Assembly (NCBI RefSeq): GCF_017355985.1
Contig: NZ_JAFIQU010000012.1
Coordinates: 115,173-179,172, forward strand
Length of the DNA stretch: 64,000 nucleotides
Reading direction: 5' to 3'
Origin: Arenibaculum pallidiluteum
Lineage (GTDB): Bacteria > Pseudomonadota > Alphaproteobacteria > Azospirillales > Azospirillaceae
This document shows positions 54,936-63,736 of this stretch, one piece after another; position 1 is the first letter of the stretch, and every line of letters starts with the position of its first letter. The notes under the pieces are model-generated. The model had not been told where the DNA came from, did no database searches, and saw nothing but the letters and a program-made list of their open reading frames with translations. Position numbers and translations under genes: made by a program.

Positions 54936-56105
54936 ATGACCAAGAAGACATCTGCACTGGCCGCCGCCCTGCTCCTGACCTCGGCCGGGACGGCGCTTGC
55001 CGCCGATCCGATCCGCATCGGCGTCGTGACGCCGCTGTCGGGCACCTACGCCCCGATCGGCCAGCAGGTCCGCTGGGGCCTGGAGCTGGCTGCAAAGCAG
55101 GTCAACGACAAGGGCGGCATCGCCGGGCGCCCGGTGGAGCTGCTGTTCGAGGACGAGGAAGCCAACCCGGCCGTCGCCGTGCAGAAGGCCGAGAAGCTGT
55201 TCCAGGTCGCCAAGGTCGACTTCCTGACGGGGACCGTCAATTCCGGCTCCACCCTGGCCGTCGGGCAGGTCGCGGAGCGGAACGACCGGCTGCTGGCGAC
55301 CACCGTCTCCTTCGCGGATTCGATCACAACCGACAAATGCTCGCCCAACGTATTCCGGGTGAACGCCCGCGCCGGGCAGCAATCGGCGGCGCTGGCCGAG
55401 TGGCTGAACAAGGAGAAGCCGAAGAGCAAGGTCTTCTTCCTGGGCCCCGACTACGAGATGGGCCGTTCGACCGTCGCGGCCTTCAAGCAGGCCGCGACCG
55501 ACAAGGGCGCGTCCGATGCCGGCGAGGTGTTCGCCCCGCTCGACAGCAAGGACTACACCCAGTATTTCGGCCAGCTCCGGGCGTCGCGGCCGGCCGTGAT
55601 CTACACCTCCGTGGCCGGCAACGACACGGTCCGCCTGCTGACGCAGCTCGAGGAATACGGGCTGCTGCGCAACCTGACCGTCGTCGGCGCCTCGGGCACG
55701 GTGACCTCCCAGAACATCGGCGCCATCGGCAAGGCGGCCGAGGGCTTCGTCACCGGTGTCGGCTACTCGCCCGAGATCGGCACGCCCGAGAACAAGGCCT
55801 TCGTCGACGCCTTCCGCGCCGCCTACAAGACGGATCCGGACCTGTACGGCGCCGACAGCTTCGGCCTGATCCACTTCTACAAGGCCGCGGTCGAGAAGGC
55901 GGGCACTACCGCCACGGCCGCCCTGCGCGATGCGATGCGCGGCATCCAGTGGCAGACGCCGCAGGGCACCAAGACCATGCGCGGCGGCGATCACCAGGCG
56001 GTGCAGGAGATGTACGCGGTGCAGGTCACGGACGGGAAGTTCCGCATCGTCGGCACGGTCCCCGGCGAGGCCGCCATCGGACAGGATCTCTGCACGAAGT
56101 TCTGA
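54936..56105 (+). CDS. ABC substrate-binding protein (LivK-like) for aromatic/furan acid
   Basis: A 389-residue protein. ATG 54936 has GGGAGGAAACA upstream and opens a signal peptide (LAAALLLTSAGTALA, cleavage near AADP). The mature domain is of the Peripla_BP_6 type (IRIGVVTPLSGTYAPIGQQ, GGIAGRPVELLFEDEEANP, FLGPDYEMGRSTVAAFKQ). It lies 24 bp after the crotonase gene and is the first of five transporter genes. The cargo is probably the acid degraded by the enzymes upstream. Confidence 0.88.
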   Translation: MTKKTSALAAALLLTSAGTALAADPIRIGVVTPLSGTYAPIGQQVRWGLELAAKQVNDKGGIAGRPVELLFEDEEANPAVAVQKAEKLFQVAKVDFLTGTVNSGSTLAVGQVAERNDRLLATTVSFADSITTDKCSPNVFRVNARAGQQSAALAEWLNKEKPKSKVFFLGPDYEMGRSTVAAFKQAATDKGASDAGEVFAPLDSKDYTQYFGQLRASRPAVIYTSVAGNDTVRLLTQLEEYGLLRNLTVVGASGTVTSQNIGAIGKAAEGFVTGVGYSPEIGTPENKAFVDAFRAAYKTDPDLYGADSFGLIHFYKAAVEKAGTTATAALRDAMRGIQWQTPQGTKTMRGGDHQAVQEMYAVQVTDGKFRIVGTVPGEAAIGQDLCTKF

Positions 56106-56170
56106 GGCAGGTGCCGCTCCCCTCGGTCCCGTCCGGGGACCGGAGGGGAGCCTTCACCCCGGAGGGGCCG

Positions 56171-57064
56171 ATGCCCGAGTTTCTCGACTACTTCCAGTTC
56201 GTCCTGGCGCCCCAGATGCTGAACGGCCTCTCGCTCGGGGTTGCCGTGATCCTGATGGCGCTGGGGCTGACGATCATCTTCGGCCTGCTCGACGTCATCA
56301 ACATGGCGCATGGCGAGTTCTATGCCATCGGAGCCTTCCTCGCGCTCAGCGTCGGCGCGCTCGGCTTCGACTTCTGGGTGATGCTGGCAGTGGTCCCGCT
56401 GATGATGGTGCCGATCGGCTGGCTGACGGAGCAGGTCCTGATCCAGCGCGTCTTCCACAGCCGCGAGCGCCATATCCTCACGCTGCTGCTGACCTTCGGG
56501 TTCGGCATGGTGCTCGAGGACGTCCTAAAGCTCGTCTACGGCCCCAACACGCAGAAGCCCCCGACGCCGATCGGCGGCGGGACCGAGATCCTCGGGATCT
56601 TCCTGCCGAACTACCGGCTGTTCCTGATCGTCTTCGGCGCCGCCCTGATCCTGGCCGTGTGGCTCGTCGTGTTCCGCTCCCGCCTCGGCGCCATGGTGCG
56701 GGCGGCTGCCTGGGACAAGGACATGGCCTCTTCCCTGGGGGTGCCGGTGCGCCTCGTCTATTCCGGCACCTTCGCCTTCGGGGTGGCACTGGCGGGGCTC
56801 TCGGGGGTGCTGCTCGCCCCGATCTACTCGGTCTTCCCGACCATGGGGCGGGACTTCATCCTGATGGCCTTCACGGTGGTCATCGTCGGAGGGATGGGGT
56901 CCATCCAGGGGGCGGTGGTCGCGGGCGTGCTGCTGACCCAGGTGCAGGCGATCTCGAGCCTCTACATCTCTCCCGTGTGGTCGGACCCGCTGGTGTTCGG
57001 GATCATGGTCATGGTCCTGATGGTGCGGCCGCAGGGCCTTTTCGGGAAGCTCGGCAATGCGTGA
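56171..57064 (+). CDS. ABC permease (LivH-like)
   Basis: A 297-residue branched-chain-type permease. ATG 56171 has GGAGGGG upstream. Typical parts are LIIFGLLDVINMAHGEF-type (here LTIIFGLLDVINMAHGEFYA), RAAAWDKDMASSLGVPVRLV and GLSGVLLAPIYSVFPTMG. About eight helices are visible. It overlaps the second permease by 8 bp. Confidence 0.9.
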   Translation: MPEFLDYFQFVLAPQMLNGLSLGVAVILMALGLTIIFGLLDVINMAHGEFYAIGAFLALSVGALGFDFWVMLAVVPLMMVPIGWLTEQVLIQRVFHSRERHILTLLLTFGFGMVLEDVLKLVYGPNTQKPPTPIGGGTEILGIFLPNYRLFLIVFGAALILAVWLVVFRSRLGAMVRAAAWDKDMASSLGVPVRLVYSGTFAFGVALAGLSGVLLAPIYSVFPTMGRDFILMAFTVVIVGGMGSIQGAVVAGVLLTQVQAISSLYISPVWSDPLVFGIMVMVLMVRPQGLFGKLGNA

Positions 57065-58082
57065 CGTCATGCTCTCGGGCCGGCTGGCCACCCGCGGCGG
57101 GGGAGCCGTGCGCAATGCCGTGCACCTCCTGGCGCTCGTCTTCCTCCTGCTCGCCATCGCCTTCGGCGTGATCGCCTGGGCGGCCGGGGACACCTTCTAT
57201 CTCAGGCTCGCCACCGAGGCCCTGATCTTCGCGGGCCTGGCCATGAGCGTGGACATCCTGCTGGGCTACACGGGGCTGCTATCGCTCGGCCAGGCGCTCT
57301 ATTTCGGGCTCGGCGCCTATACCTCGGCGGTCGTCCTGCGCGACATTGGGCCCTCCTTCTGGCTCGCCATGGGAATGACGCTGGTCCTCGCGACGCTGGC
57401 CGGCACGCTTGGCGGGTTCATCGCGAACCGGGTGAAGGGCGTCTATTTCGCGCTCATCACCTTCGGCTTGGCCCAGGTGGTGGCCAAGGTCGTCTACAAC
57501 ACGCGCGAGCTCGGTGCCTCGGACGGCCTGATCGGCGTGCCGGAGATCACCATCCCGCTCGGTCTCTTCACGGTCGAGGCGGCGAACCCAGCGGCGTTCT
57601 TCCTCTTCGTGCTGGCCTTCGTCCTGCTGCTCTATGCCGGCATCGCCTATCTGATGGACACCCCGTTCGGTCGGACCCTGACCGCGATCCGCGCCAATGA
57701 CAGGCGCGTGCCGTTCCTGGGATCCAACCCGCTGGTCTACCGCATGCTGGCCTACGTTCTGGCCGCCAACGTGGCGGCGCTGACGGGTGCCCTCTACCCG
57801 ATGCTGCGCGGTTTCGTCTCGCCGGAGCTGATGTTCTTCCATACCTCCGGAAACGCTGTCATCACCGTGATCGTCGGCGGCGTCGGGACCCTGATCGGGC
57901 CCATCCTCGGCAGCGTGCTGCTGACGGCGCTCCGCTCGGTCGTCGGCACCTGGACCGAGCACCACCTGATCGTGATCGGGGTCCTCTTCATGCTGTCCGT
58001 CATCCTCCTGCCCAAGGGGCTGATCGGCGCGATACGGCCGTGGCTCCAGCACCGCCTGACCGGGTCGGAGACCCCCCGATGA
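57057..58082 (+). CDS. ABC permease (LivM-like)
   Basis: A 341-residue branched-chain-type permease. The LivM signature DILLGYTGLLSLGQALYFGL is followed by GVYFALITFGLAQVVAKVVY and the coupling loop TAIRANDRRVPFLGSNPLVY. About nine helices. It begins inside the end of the LivH-like gene, and its stop overlaps the LivG-like start (ATGA). Confidence 0.9.
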   Translation: MRDVMLSGRLATRGGGAVRNAVHLLALVFLLLAIAFGVIAWAAGDTFYLRLATEALIFAGLAMSVDILLGYTGLLSLGQALYFGLGAYTSAVVLRDIGPSFWLAMGMTLVLATLAGTLGGFIANRVKGVYFALITFGLAQVVAKVVYNTRELGASDGLIGVPEITIPLGLFTVEAANPAAFFLFVLAFVLLLYAGIAYLMDTPFGRTLTAIRANDRRVPFLGSNPLVYRMLAYVLAANVAALTGALYPMLRGFVSPELMFFHTSGNAVITVIVGGVGTLIGPILGSVLLTALRSVVGTWTEHHLIVIGVLFMLSVILLPKGLIGAIRPWLQHRLTGSETPR

Positions 58083-58822
58083 GCGCCGCCGCCCTGTCCG
58101 TCCACGACCTGACCGTCAATTTCGGCGCCCTGGTCGCGGTCAACAGCATCAGCTTCGACGCGGCCCCCGGGCGCATCACCTCGGTTATCGGACCCAACGG
58201 CGCGGGAAAGAGCTCGCTGTTCAATCTCATCAGCGGGGCCATCCGCCCGACGGCCGGGATGGTAAGGCTGGAAGGCGTCGACGTGACCGGCCGCCCGCCG
58301 TTCCGGATGCTGGCCGCCGGGCTCGCCCGCTCGTTCCAGATCACCAACCTGTTCTTCGAGCTCTCGGTGATCGAGAACCTGCGCTTGGCCGCCCAGATCC
58401 TGGAGCCGCCGCTGCGGTCCCTTCTGCCGGTGGCACGAAGCCCGCGCGCGCTTCGCCGGGCGGACGAGCTGCTGGAGAGCTTCGGCCTCTCGGGCAAGGC
58501 GCACGAGCTGGCCGGCAGCCTGTCTCATGGCGAGCAGCGGCGGCTGGAGATCGCGGTGGCCCTCGCGGGCTATCCGCGGGTGCTGCTCCTCGACGAGCCG
58601 ACCCAGGGCATGAGCCATGGCGACACGGCGGAAACTGCCGAGATGATCCGCCGGCTGGCCGGCGAAATGACCGTTCTCCTGATCGAGCATGACATCGGCC
58701 TGGTGATGACCCTGTCGGACCATGTCGTGGTCATGCATCAGGGCCGCAAGCTTGCCGAGGGCACCCCCGCCGCCGTGCGCGCCGACCCGGCCGTCCAGGC
58801 GGCCTATTTCGGACACGCGTGA
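58079..58822 (+). CDS. ABC ATPase (LivG-like)
   Basis: A 247-residue ATPase; ATG 58079 is set by the ATGA overlap and gives MSAAALSVHDLTVNFGALVA. Walker A GPNGAGKSSLFNL, signature LSHGEQRRLEIAVA, Walker B RVLLLDEPTQGMSHGD. The SFQITNLFFELSVIENLRLA segment is LivG-like. It works with the LivF-like ATPase that starts in a GTGA overlap with its stop. Confidence 0.92.
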   Translation: MSAAALSVHDLTVNFGALVAVNSISFDAAPGRITSVIGPNGAGKSSLFNLISGAIRPTAGMVRLEGVDVTGRPPFRMLAAGLARSFQITNLFFELSVIENLRLAAQILEPPLRSLLPVARSPRALRRADELLESFGLSGKAHELAGSLSHGEQRRLEIAVALAGYPRVLLLDEPTQGMSHGDTAETAEMIRRLAGEMTVLLIEHDIGLVMTLSDHVVVMHQGRKLAEGTPAAVRADPAVQAAYFGHA

Positions 58823-59535
58823 GAACCATGTTGAACGTCACGAACCTGCACGCCCATTACGGGCTCAGCCACGTCCTGCAGGGCGTCGATCTCGTCGGGA
58901 ATGCCGGCGAGGTCGTCAGCCTGTTCGGCCGCAACGGCGTCGGCAAGACCACCATCGTGAAGACCATCGCGGGATGGGTGAAGCCGACGGCCGGCACGGT
59001 CCGGTTCGCCGAGACGGAGATCGGCGGCCAGCCGGCCGACCGCATCTGTCGCCTCGGGCTCGGGATCGTTCCGGAGGACCGCCGGATCTTCCCGGGACTT
59101 TCCGTGCAGGAGAATCTGGAGCTCGGCCTGCTCCAGTCCCCTGGGCGCTCCCGGGCCGAGCAGCGCGCGGCGCTCGACCGGGTCTTCGAGAGCTTTCCCC
59201 GTCTGAGGGAAAGGCGGCATCAGATGGGCACGACGCTTTCGGGCGGCGAGCAGCAGATGCTGGCCATGGCCCGCGTCATGGTGGGCAAGCCGCGCATCCT
59301 GCTGATCGACGAGCCGACCGAAGGCCTCGCGCCGATGATCGTGGACGAGATCTTCCAGATCATCACGGCGCTGCGCGACCAGGGTCTGCTGATCCTTCTG
59401 GTCGAGCAGAACGTGCATCGCGCGCTCGAGGTGACGAACCGCTTCTATGCCATCGAGCGGGGAAGGGTCGTGTTCAGCGGGTCCGCTGCCAATGCCAACG
59501 ACCGCAGCCGGCTCATGGAGATCATTGCCGTGTGA
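58819..59535 (+). CDS. ABC ATPase (LivF-like)
   Basis: A 238-residue ATPase starting at GTG 58819 (ATG 58828 is an alternative). Walker A GRNGVGKTTIVKT, signature LSGGEQQMLAMAR, Walker B RILLIDEPTEGLAPM. The IVPEDRRIFPGLSVQENLEL segment is typical of LivF. It is the last gene of the catabolic/transport operon. Confidence 0.92.
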   Translation: MRTMLNVTNLHAHYGLSHVLQGVDLVGNAGEVVSLFGRNGVGKTTIVKTIAGWVKPTAGTVRFAETEIGGQPADRICRLGLGIVPEDRRIFPGLSVQENLELGLLQSPGRSRAEQRAALDRVFESFPRLRERRHQMGTTLSGGEQQMLAMARVMVGKPRILLIDEPTEGLAPMIVDEIFQIITALRDQGLLILLVEQNVHRALEVTNRFYAIERGRVVFSGSAANANDRSRLMEIIAV

Positions 59536-59883
59536 GGATTCGGGCGAGGCCGCGGCGTGGAAGGATTACGGCCAGCCCCAGGAGGATGTTGTCAGACGAG
59601 CCGGTAGTGCGAAGGCGCAAGCCACGCTCCTCGGCCGGCTGGTCCTTCGGCTGAAGGACGAGCCTCCATTCAATGCGCCGCCGGACACCTGACGGGAAGC
59701 TCCGGGCTCCCATCTTCGAGGGCGTGGGCGAGGGCTTGGAAGCCATCGAGGTGCGGCTTGATGCCCCGCCGTCGCCGTCCGACGGCGAGGCGGGCGAGGG
59801 GCCGGAGAGCGGCGGCCTCGCCACGGCCCCTTGGTCCGGTCGTCGCGGCCCCGTCGCGGTGGGGCGCGACGCCCCCGGTCCGA
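59536..59883. other. 348-bp gap between convergent genes, no feature seen
   Basis: The region lies between the LivF-like gene (plus) and the amidohydrolase gene (minus), which end toward each other. It is GC-rich with several short open frames that lack ribosome sites and family similarity. No clear terminator hairpin was picked out. Confidence 0.5.
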
Positions 59884-61260
59884 TCAGGGGGTCGGCGTGG
59901 CGGCCCCTGCCGACACAAGGGGCTCGGGGCCCTTGTGGACGTTGCCGTCCTTCATCACGAACGCAACCCGCTCCAGCTCAGTGATGTCCTCGGTCGGATT
60001 TCCAGTCACGGCGACGACGTCAGCGGCCTTGCCCGGCTCGATCGTGCCGATCTGGCCGGAAAGGCCCAGGAGATCAGCCGCATCGACCGTCGCCATCCGG
60101 ATCGCGACCTCGGCCGGAATTCCGGCCCTCGTCATCAGCGCGAACTCCTTGGCATTCTGGCCGTGCCGGCTGACGCCGGTGTCCGTGCCGAAGGCGATCT
60201 TCACGCCGCCCTGGTAGGCGCGGCGCAGCATGTTGATCATCTGGGGCCCCACGGCCCGCGCCTTGTCCCGCACCGCCGGTGGGAAGAAGCCCTCCTGTTC
60301 CGCCATCACGGTGACGGTCTCGCCCGCCAGGACCGTGGGGACCAACCAGGCTCCGGACTTCTTGAAGAGCGCGATCGACTCGTCGTCGAGATAGGTGCCG
60401 TGCTCGATCGAATCGACGCCGGCCCGCAGGGCCGCGTTCACTCCATCGGCTCCATGGGCGTGCGCCGCAACCCTGCGGCCCAACGCATGCGATGCGTCCA
60501 CGATAGCCTTCAGCTCGTCCTCGAACATCTGAAGACCTGTGCCCGCCGCGACGTTGCTGAGCACGCCGCCCGTGGCCGTGATCTTGATGACGTCCGCCCC
60601 ACGCTTCACCTGCAGGCGCGCGGCGTGGCGGCATTGATCGGCGCCGTTGCAGATGTTCTCCCCGAGTTCGGGGAAGATGTCGGGCGCATAGCCGTTGACG
60701 TCGGAATGACCGCCGGTTGCGGAGATCGACTGGCCCGCGGCCACGATGCGAGGGCCCGGAACCTGCCCCTTGCGGATCGCATCGCGCAGGGCGAGGGAGG
60801 GATTCCCGCGCGAGCCGAGGTCGCGGACGGTCGTGAAGCCCGCCTCCAGGGTGCGCCGGGCGTAGAGAGTGCCCTCCAGGGCCATAGCCTCCCCCGTCTT
60901 GGTCACCCGGTCGAGCTGCGTCGTGGGCGACCGCTCGTCGGTGATATGGACGTGGCTGTCGATGAGGCCGGGCAGGACGAAGTGCTTCGACAGGTCGACG
61001 ACCGTGACGGCGCTCCCTGTCGTTCCCGACATCGCGCCGGCCTCGACGAACCCGTCGCGCACTTCGTGGATTCTGTCGTTCCTGACGATGATGCTGGCGT
61101 TCTGCCGAGCTGGCGAGCCGGGCAGGGCGAGCAATGTCCCGGCATGGATGATCTTCCACCGGTCGGGCGCCTGCGCGGCCGGCCTGTCCTGGGCATGGGC
61201 GGCGGATGACAGCATGAGCCCGGCGCATGTCAGGCAGGGCAGGAATGAAGTCAGTCTCAT
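59884..61260 (-). CDS. Secreted metal-dependent amidohydrolase
   Basis: A 458-residue protein. ATG 61260 has GGAAGGAGA upstream and opens a signal peptide (MRLTSFLPCLTCAGLMLSSA, cleavage near AHAQ). The amidohydrolase metal motif HxH is in LPGLIDSHVHITDER. The carboxylated-lysine strand is KRGADVIKITATGGV, then AAHAHGADGVNAAL and SIEHGTYLDDES supply further histidines, and IAFGTDTGVSRHG the catalytic Asp. This is the family of Xaa-Pro dipeptidases, carboxypeptidases and imidazolonepropionase-like enzymes; the periplasmic substrate is unknown. Confidence 0.88.
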   Translation of the reverse strand: MRLTSFLPCLTCAGLMLSSAAHAQDRPAAQAPDRWKIIHAGTLLALPGSPARQNASIIVRNDRIHEVRDGFVEAGAMSGTTGSAVTVVDLSKHFVLPGLIDSHVHITDERSPTTQLDRVTKTGEAMALEGTLYARRTLEAGFTTVRDLGSRGNPSLALRDAIRKGQVPGPRIVAAGQSISATGGHSDVNGYAPDIFPELGENICNGADQCRHAARLQVKRGADVIKITATGGVLSNVAAGTGLQMFEDELKAIVDASHALGRRVAAHAHGADGVNAALRAGVDSIEHGTYLDDESIALFKKSGAWLVPTVLAGETVTVMAEQEGFFPPAVRDKARAVGPQMINMLRRAYQGGVKIAFGTDTGVSRHGQNAKEFALMTRAGIPAEVAIRMATVDAADLLGLSGQIGTIEPGKAADVVAVTGNPTEDITELERVAFVMKDGNVHKGPEPLVSAGAATPTP

Positions 61261-61621
61261 TTGACGGCTCTCCTTCCCGGTACCGGCCCGGCACGCGGCC
61301 GCAGCCACAGCCGCGACGGATTGCAATCCGACGCCGGATGTCAGCTCAACCGCTGCGCGCCTCTGCCGCTCCATACCGCTTCCAGGATGAATCCCCGTTT
61401 CGACGGCGGATCAAGGTCGCGAATGCGTTCTCTCCCAAACGATAGCCCGCTCCGATGTCCGAGGCCGTCGGGGATGCTGATCCAAGGGCATGGGGACACA
61501 CCCAGTTTCGTCCATGCGGACGAGCTGCTCTCTCAGGGCGACCTGACCGGTGCCGTCACCCCGTGGCACGTCGGCCGGACAGGCGTGCCGCCCCCCGGCA
61601 GGTTGAAATGGAACTACGCGT
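61261..61621. other. 361-bp gap upstream of amidohydrolase
   Basis: This holds the promoter region of the minus-strand amidohydrolase and the 3' flank of a small minus-strand gene. Open frames here lack start signals and recognisable families. No transposon end or RNA gene was seen. Confidence 0.45.
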
Positions 61622-61846
61622 TCAGCCCTGACCCGGCACGTCCGGAGTTCGGTCGCCCGCTGGCGAGCGAGCGTCGCCGGATTGCGCCTCATCCACTTCA
61701 GCCCCGGTGTCGCTGTCCACAATACGTACGTCGCTGTAGATGCCTTCGCCACGAAGCTCGCGAGCTTTCTTGAGGGCACCCGCGATCGTATCGCGCTTCA
61801 GGCCGACAACGCCCATCTGGCCGCTTGCCGCGATATGGTAGCGCAC
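61622..61846 (-). CDS. Small conserved protein, unknown
   Basis: A 74-residue protein: MRYHIAASGQMGVVGLKRDT, then IAGALKKARELRGEGIYSDV and RIVDSDTGAEVDE. The pattern (short strand, helix AGALKKARELR, strand V-R-I-x-D) matches small proteins common in rhizobia and relatives. The start follows a GGAG-like purine run (GGAAAGGGAGG on the minus strand). It may be a stress or regulatory protein; no function is known to me. Confidence 0.6.
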   Translation of the reverse strand: MRYHIAASGQMGVVGLKRDTIAGALKKARELRGEGIYSDVRIVDSDTGAEVDEAQSGDARSPAGDRTPDVPGQG

Positions 61847-61959
61847 GCCAACCTCCCTTTCCTGCTATCCGCAAGACGGTAACACGCAGCGGCGAAAGCC
61901 GGCACCCGGTCGGGCGGCCTCCTCTTGATCGATCAAGAGGAGGCCCCTCCTCGGATTTT

Positions 61960-62369
61960 GGAAGGGATCGCGGCGCTGACACAGCGCTATTTGGGCTTCT
62001 GGACAACGGCAGCGAAGCCTTGTTCGAGGAGATGGTCTCTCCCGCCTATGCCGACCGCCGTCCGGTGCCGGACGCGCGCCGGAGCCGAGCGGCTCGCCGG
62101 CGGCGCAGCGCCGCTTCCGCGAGCCTTCCCAATGGCCGGGTGCATGTTCGCCAGCAGATCGGAGCGATCGGACGGTCGGCCATCTGTAGGTCACGGACCG
62201 CTTTCTCGGCAGTCGCGACGGCACCCACGGCACCGGGCAGCGGATCGACTATCTGTCCGCGGACGTCATGCGGGTCGCCGATGGCCGTATCGTCGAGAAC
62301 CGGTGTGTCGACGATTACGAAGCTCTTCGACGCCAGCAGGGTCAGGCACACCCTCAGTCGCCTGCATGA
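61960..62369 (+). pseudogene. Broken SnoaL-like (ester cyclase-type) gene
   Basis: Pieces of a SnoaL/NTF2-like protein read across three frames: ALTQRYLGFW, then DNGSEALFEEMVSPAYADR, later GQRIDYLSADVMRVADGRIVE split from VTDRFLGSRDG by normal spacing, ending with NRCVDDYEALRRQQG. The typical R-x-x-D-G-R-I-V-E segment is intact, but at least two frameshifts and an in-frame TAG (before VTDRF) break the gene. No start codon with ribosome site is evident. Confidence 0.55.
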
Positions 62370-62459
62370 ACTTGCATGAAACAAATATATCGCAGTAATA
62401 TTGGCGGGTGTTGGAGTATTTGTTGTGCTTTCCGAGAATCAATGAAATGGGAGGGTCAA

Positions 62460-62798
62460 ATGTCTATGGAGAAAAGCAGCGTATTCTATGTTACGATTGT
62501 AACATTCCTCACCGTGAGCCATGGCGCCTTGGCGGGCCTGAGCCTCAACGGCATCAGCGTTAACGGAACGAGCTTCAACGGCTTGAGCTATAATGGCGAG
62601 AATCTCAACGGAGTCAGCTTCAACGGGACGAACCTGAACGGCGAAAGCCTCAATGGGGCAAATCTCAACGGTACGAGCCTGAATGGCGCGAGCCTCAACG
62701 GCAGCGGGGATCGAGGCGAGGGTCCGGCCTTTTCGGAGCGCGATGGCGCTCCCGACCTCGGCAGGCTGCGGGTCCAGACCATCAGGCCCGCGCACTGA
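62460..62798 (+). CDS. Exported LNG-pentapeptide-repeat protein
   Basis: A 112-residue protein. ATG 62460 follows GGGAGGGTCAA and opens a signal peptide (SVFYVTIVTFLTVSHGALA). The mature part begins with about ten perfect five-residue units of the form (L/F/V/Y)-N-G-x-(S/N), such as LNGISVNGTSFNGLSYNGEN and LNGTSLNGASLNG, then a short charged tail. Such repeats should fold as a right-handed quadrilateral beta-helix. The leader and gene start are AT-rich compared with the rest of the window, suggesting transfer. The ADYC-domain gene follows after 12 bp. Confidence 0.8.
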   Translation: MSMEKSSVFYVTIVTFLTVSHGALAGLSLNGISVNGTSFNGLSYNGENLNGVSFNGTNLNGESLNGANLNGTSLNGASLNGSGDRGEGPAFSERDGAPDLGRLRVQTIRPAH

Positions 62799-62810
62799 TG
62801 CGGAGCTCCG

Positions 62811-63665
62811 ATGGAAGCGGGGGTGCCGTCCAAGGGTTGGCTCCGGGGCTCTCAGGCACCCGTGGGGTTGGCGGTCGCTGTCCTGATGCTCTCGGGCGCG
62901 ACGGCGGGTCATGGCGGTGACGATGGCAACGTCCATGTCACCGCCCAAGTCGCCGTTATCGGGACCGAGCTGCGAGTATCCCTTGGTGGCCGCGAGATAT
63001 CAGGAGCGGCACTCGTCGGAATGGTTATCTCCCTGCGGGATCCCGCTGGCGCGGAGATGGGTATCCGCATCGACAGCGTCCAGGTCGATCCCGCAGACCC
63101 GGAGAGCGAGACGATCCTCTACGGGCTGTCGGTGCGGAACCCGGACGGCGGCTGGCGCAACCTGTGCGCTCCGGGACCGGACGGGATCGCCCTGGGTTTT
63201 CCGATCGGCCCGTCCCATGGGAGCGAGGGCAAGGCCCTGGCCGGCGAGTTCGCCCTCACCTGCACCGGCGGCGCCGTAGGCAAATGCGTGCGCCTCGGCT
63301 ACAAGCCCTGGAAGGCCGGACCAGACGGGAATTCTCTGGCGCCGCTCCATGCGGCGTGTGTGCGCATGATCATGGCCGACTACTGTGGCGACGGCGTCTC
63401 CAGGACCCTCGACGGCACGCTTGTCGATGTCTACGATCCGCTTGGAATACAGGTATCCGGTGGCTCCCCGACTTTGAGCTTCGAGGCTGGGTGGGACCCG
63501 GCCGGGGCCGTCTGCGTGCATCATCCGCGTGTTCCCGGGCTCGCGTCCTTGGATGCGCTCGCCAAGGCCTGCCCTCGGCGCCTGGCGGGCCATGTCGGTG
63601 AGATGTGCACCGATGACGAAGCCCGCGCACGAGGGGCGCTGGTCCTGAACCGGTCGGCACCCTGA
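62811..63665 (+). CDS. ADYC-domain secreted protein
   Basis: A 284-residue protein with an N-terminal hydrophobic segment (APVGLAVAVLMLSGATAG) that should act as signal peptide. The body carries the ADYC hallmark: a lysine-rich loop VGKCVRLGYKPWK, then ACVRMIMADYCGDGVSRTLDG, plus further cysteines (NLCAPG, LTCTGG, AVCVHH, KACPRR, EMCTDD) likely to form disulfides. ADYC proteins are best known from myxobacteria and are of unknown function. It is coupled to the LNG-pentapeptide gene upstream. Confidence 0.82.
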   Translation: MEAGVPSKGWLRGSQAPVGLAVAVLMLSGATAGHGGDDGNVHVTAQVAVIGTELRVSLGGREISGAALVGMVISLRDPAGAEMGIRIDSVQVDPADPESETILYGLSVRNPDGGWRNLCAPGPDGIALGFPIGPSHGSEGKALAGEFALTCTGGAVGKCVRLGYKPWKAGPDGNSLAPLHAACVRMIMADYCGDGVSRTLDGTLVDVYDPLGIQVSGGSPTLSFEAGWDPAGAVCVHHPRVPGLASLDALAKACPRRLAGHVGEMCTDDEARARGALVLNRSAP

Positions 63666-63736
63666 CGGGAGCCTTCGGCCGACCTGGCTGGCGCGCTGGC
63701 GGAAGCCGGTCCTGGGCAGTGTCGCCGCCGCCAGGG

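Noticed and set aside
59536..59883. Short open frames between LivF-like and amidohydrolase genes
   Set aside because: They lack ribosome sites, have shadow-like composition and match no family.
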